A DNA stretch of 64,000 bases, from assembly GCA_965201115.1 (NCBI GenBank), contig OZ241745.1, positions 496,001-560,000 of the forward strand, in the 5' to 3' direction. Positions 63,430-64,000 of the stretch are shown one piece after another. The stretch is from JANQOH01 sp965201115. Lineage in GTDB: Bacteria; Pseudomonadota; Alphaproteobacteria; UBA7887. The stretch's first letter is position 1. Every line of letters begins with the position of its first letter. The notes below the pieces were generated by a model. It saw nothing but the letters and a program-made list of their open reading frames with translations. It was not told the origin of the DNA and made no database searches. The position numbers and the translations under genes were made by a program.

Positions 63430-64000
63430 CAATCCCGCCGAAGGCGGGGCCCGGGAGCGCGGGCTTCCAGCCCGCACGTTGCAAGCCCCGCGAACGGTGC
63501 CGGGAAGGGCGCAAACCGCCGCGCATACGCGCCGACGACGCGCCTTGCGCAAACGTGCGGCCTGGAAGACCGCACGTCGCAACCCGCACGAACATTGCCG
63601 GGCGGGGCGCAAACGCAGCGCACACACGCCGCCGCCGCGCCTGGCGCAAACGTGCGGCCTGGAAGGCCGCGGTCCCGGGCCCCGCCTGCGGCGGGGTTGG
63701 CGTTGCGACAACCGCGCGCCAGCGCGGCCCGGGAGCGCGGGCTTCCAGCCCGCACGTCGCAAGCCCCGCGAACGTTGCCGGGCGGGGCGCAAACCGCCGC
63801 GCATACGCGCCGACGACGCGCCTGGCGCAAACGTGCGGGCTGGAAGGCCGCGCTCCCGGGCCCCGCTTCGGCGGGGTTGGCGTTGCGGCAACCGCGCGCC
63901 AGCGCGGCCTGGGAGCGCGGGCTTCCAGCCCGCACGTCGCAAGCCCCGCGAACGTTGCCGGGAAGGGCGCAAACCGCCGCGCATACGCGCCGACGACGCG
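63430..64000. repeat. REP/BIME-like tandem array, right flank of the RAYT gene
   Basis: Gene-free to the window edge, so the array may continue. Forward palindromes lie near 63460, 63736 and 63917, inverted copies near 63548, 63654 and 63831. The unit marker CCGCGCGCCAGCGCGG recurs at 63712 and 63892 (180 bp). A paired-change variant GCGGCCTGGAAGGCCGC is at 63654-63670. Confidence 0.92.

Noticed and set aside
61794..64000. A possible CRISPR array
   Set aside because: The repeated units are 180 bp and internally palindromic, with no short constant repeat separated by unique equal-length spacers and no cas genes nearby.

Overview
The window is about 64 kb of very GC-rich bacterial DNA, most likely from an uncultured or poorly sampled alphaproteobacterium. 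The evidence is the clpX-lon order, a divergently read ilvE beside a MarR / OmpR-type regulator / EnvZ-type kinase operon like petP-petR, a methylsuccinyl-CoA dehydrogenase of the ethylmalonyl-CoA pathway, heme A synthase next to SURF1, and tightly packed operons whose genes overlap by ATGA or GTGA. I saw no rRNA, tRNA or CRISPR array.

Layout. 0-28 kb is mostly housekeeping: clpX tail, lon, acyl-CoA dehydrogenase, gluQ, esterase, alaS, ilvE, marR, two-component system, oxidoreductases, glutathione transferases, ctaA, SURF1, a TVP38-type membrane protein, DUF547, an MMPL transporter with a LolA-like partner, thrH, a CitE-like lyase and peptide deformylase. 28.7-37.5 kb is an envelope region: a Slam-like outer-membrane protein, then a minus-strand operon DUF1302 / DUF1329 / YCF48-like / MMPL that looks like a lipid or hydrophobic-substrate export system. 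40.4-52.4 kb is an uninterrupted phage-derived morphogenesis operon (protease-capsid fusion, connector, tail tube, chaperone with a likely -1 frameshift, very short tape measure, baseplate/hub, NlpC/P60 peptidase, TipJ-like tip protein, tail collar). It has no terminase, portal, integrase, repressor or lysis gene, so it resembles a gene transfer agent or another domesticated particle more than a prophage. 58.0-61.1 kb encodes a 1013-residue lipoprotein with a coiled-coil stalk and a TbpB-like C-terminus. It sits behind a 14-G homopolymer and is a plausible client of the Slam-like protein.

Two kinds of repetition dominate the accessory parts. First, there are three tandem arrays (15.6-17.7, 37.6-40.1 and 54.3-57.8 kb; 14 genes) of small proteins with one membrane segment followed by a coiled coil. 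Each array is its own family, and the paralogs differ mainly in coiled-coil length, in one near-identical pair by exactly three heptads. A single relative with 28-residue repeats lies at 27.6-28.35 kb, and two short CCDC90/DUF1640-like membrane proteins lie at 52.5 and 61.5 kb. Two of the arrays flank the phage-derived operon. Second, a dispersed palindromic repeat (REP/BIME-like, core GCGGGC-loop-GCCCGC with compensatory variants) occurs throughout. It expands into roughly 180-bp units on both sides of an intact REP-associated tyrosine transposase gene (RAYT) at 62.8-63.4 kb. A larger composite repeat with conserved ends appears at 28.6-28.77 kb and, internally amplified fourfold, at 46.66-47.07 kb. 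In both places it is fused to the stop codon of the preceding gene.
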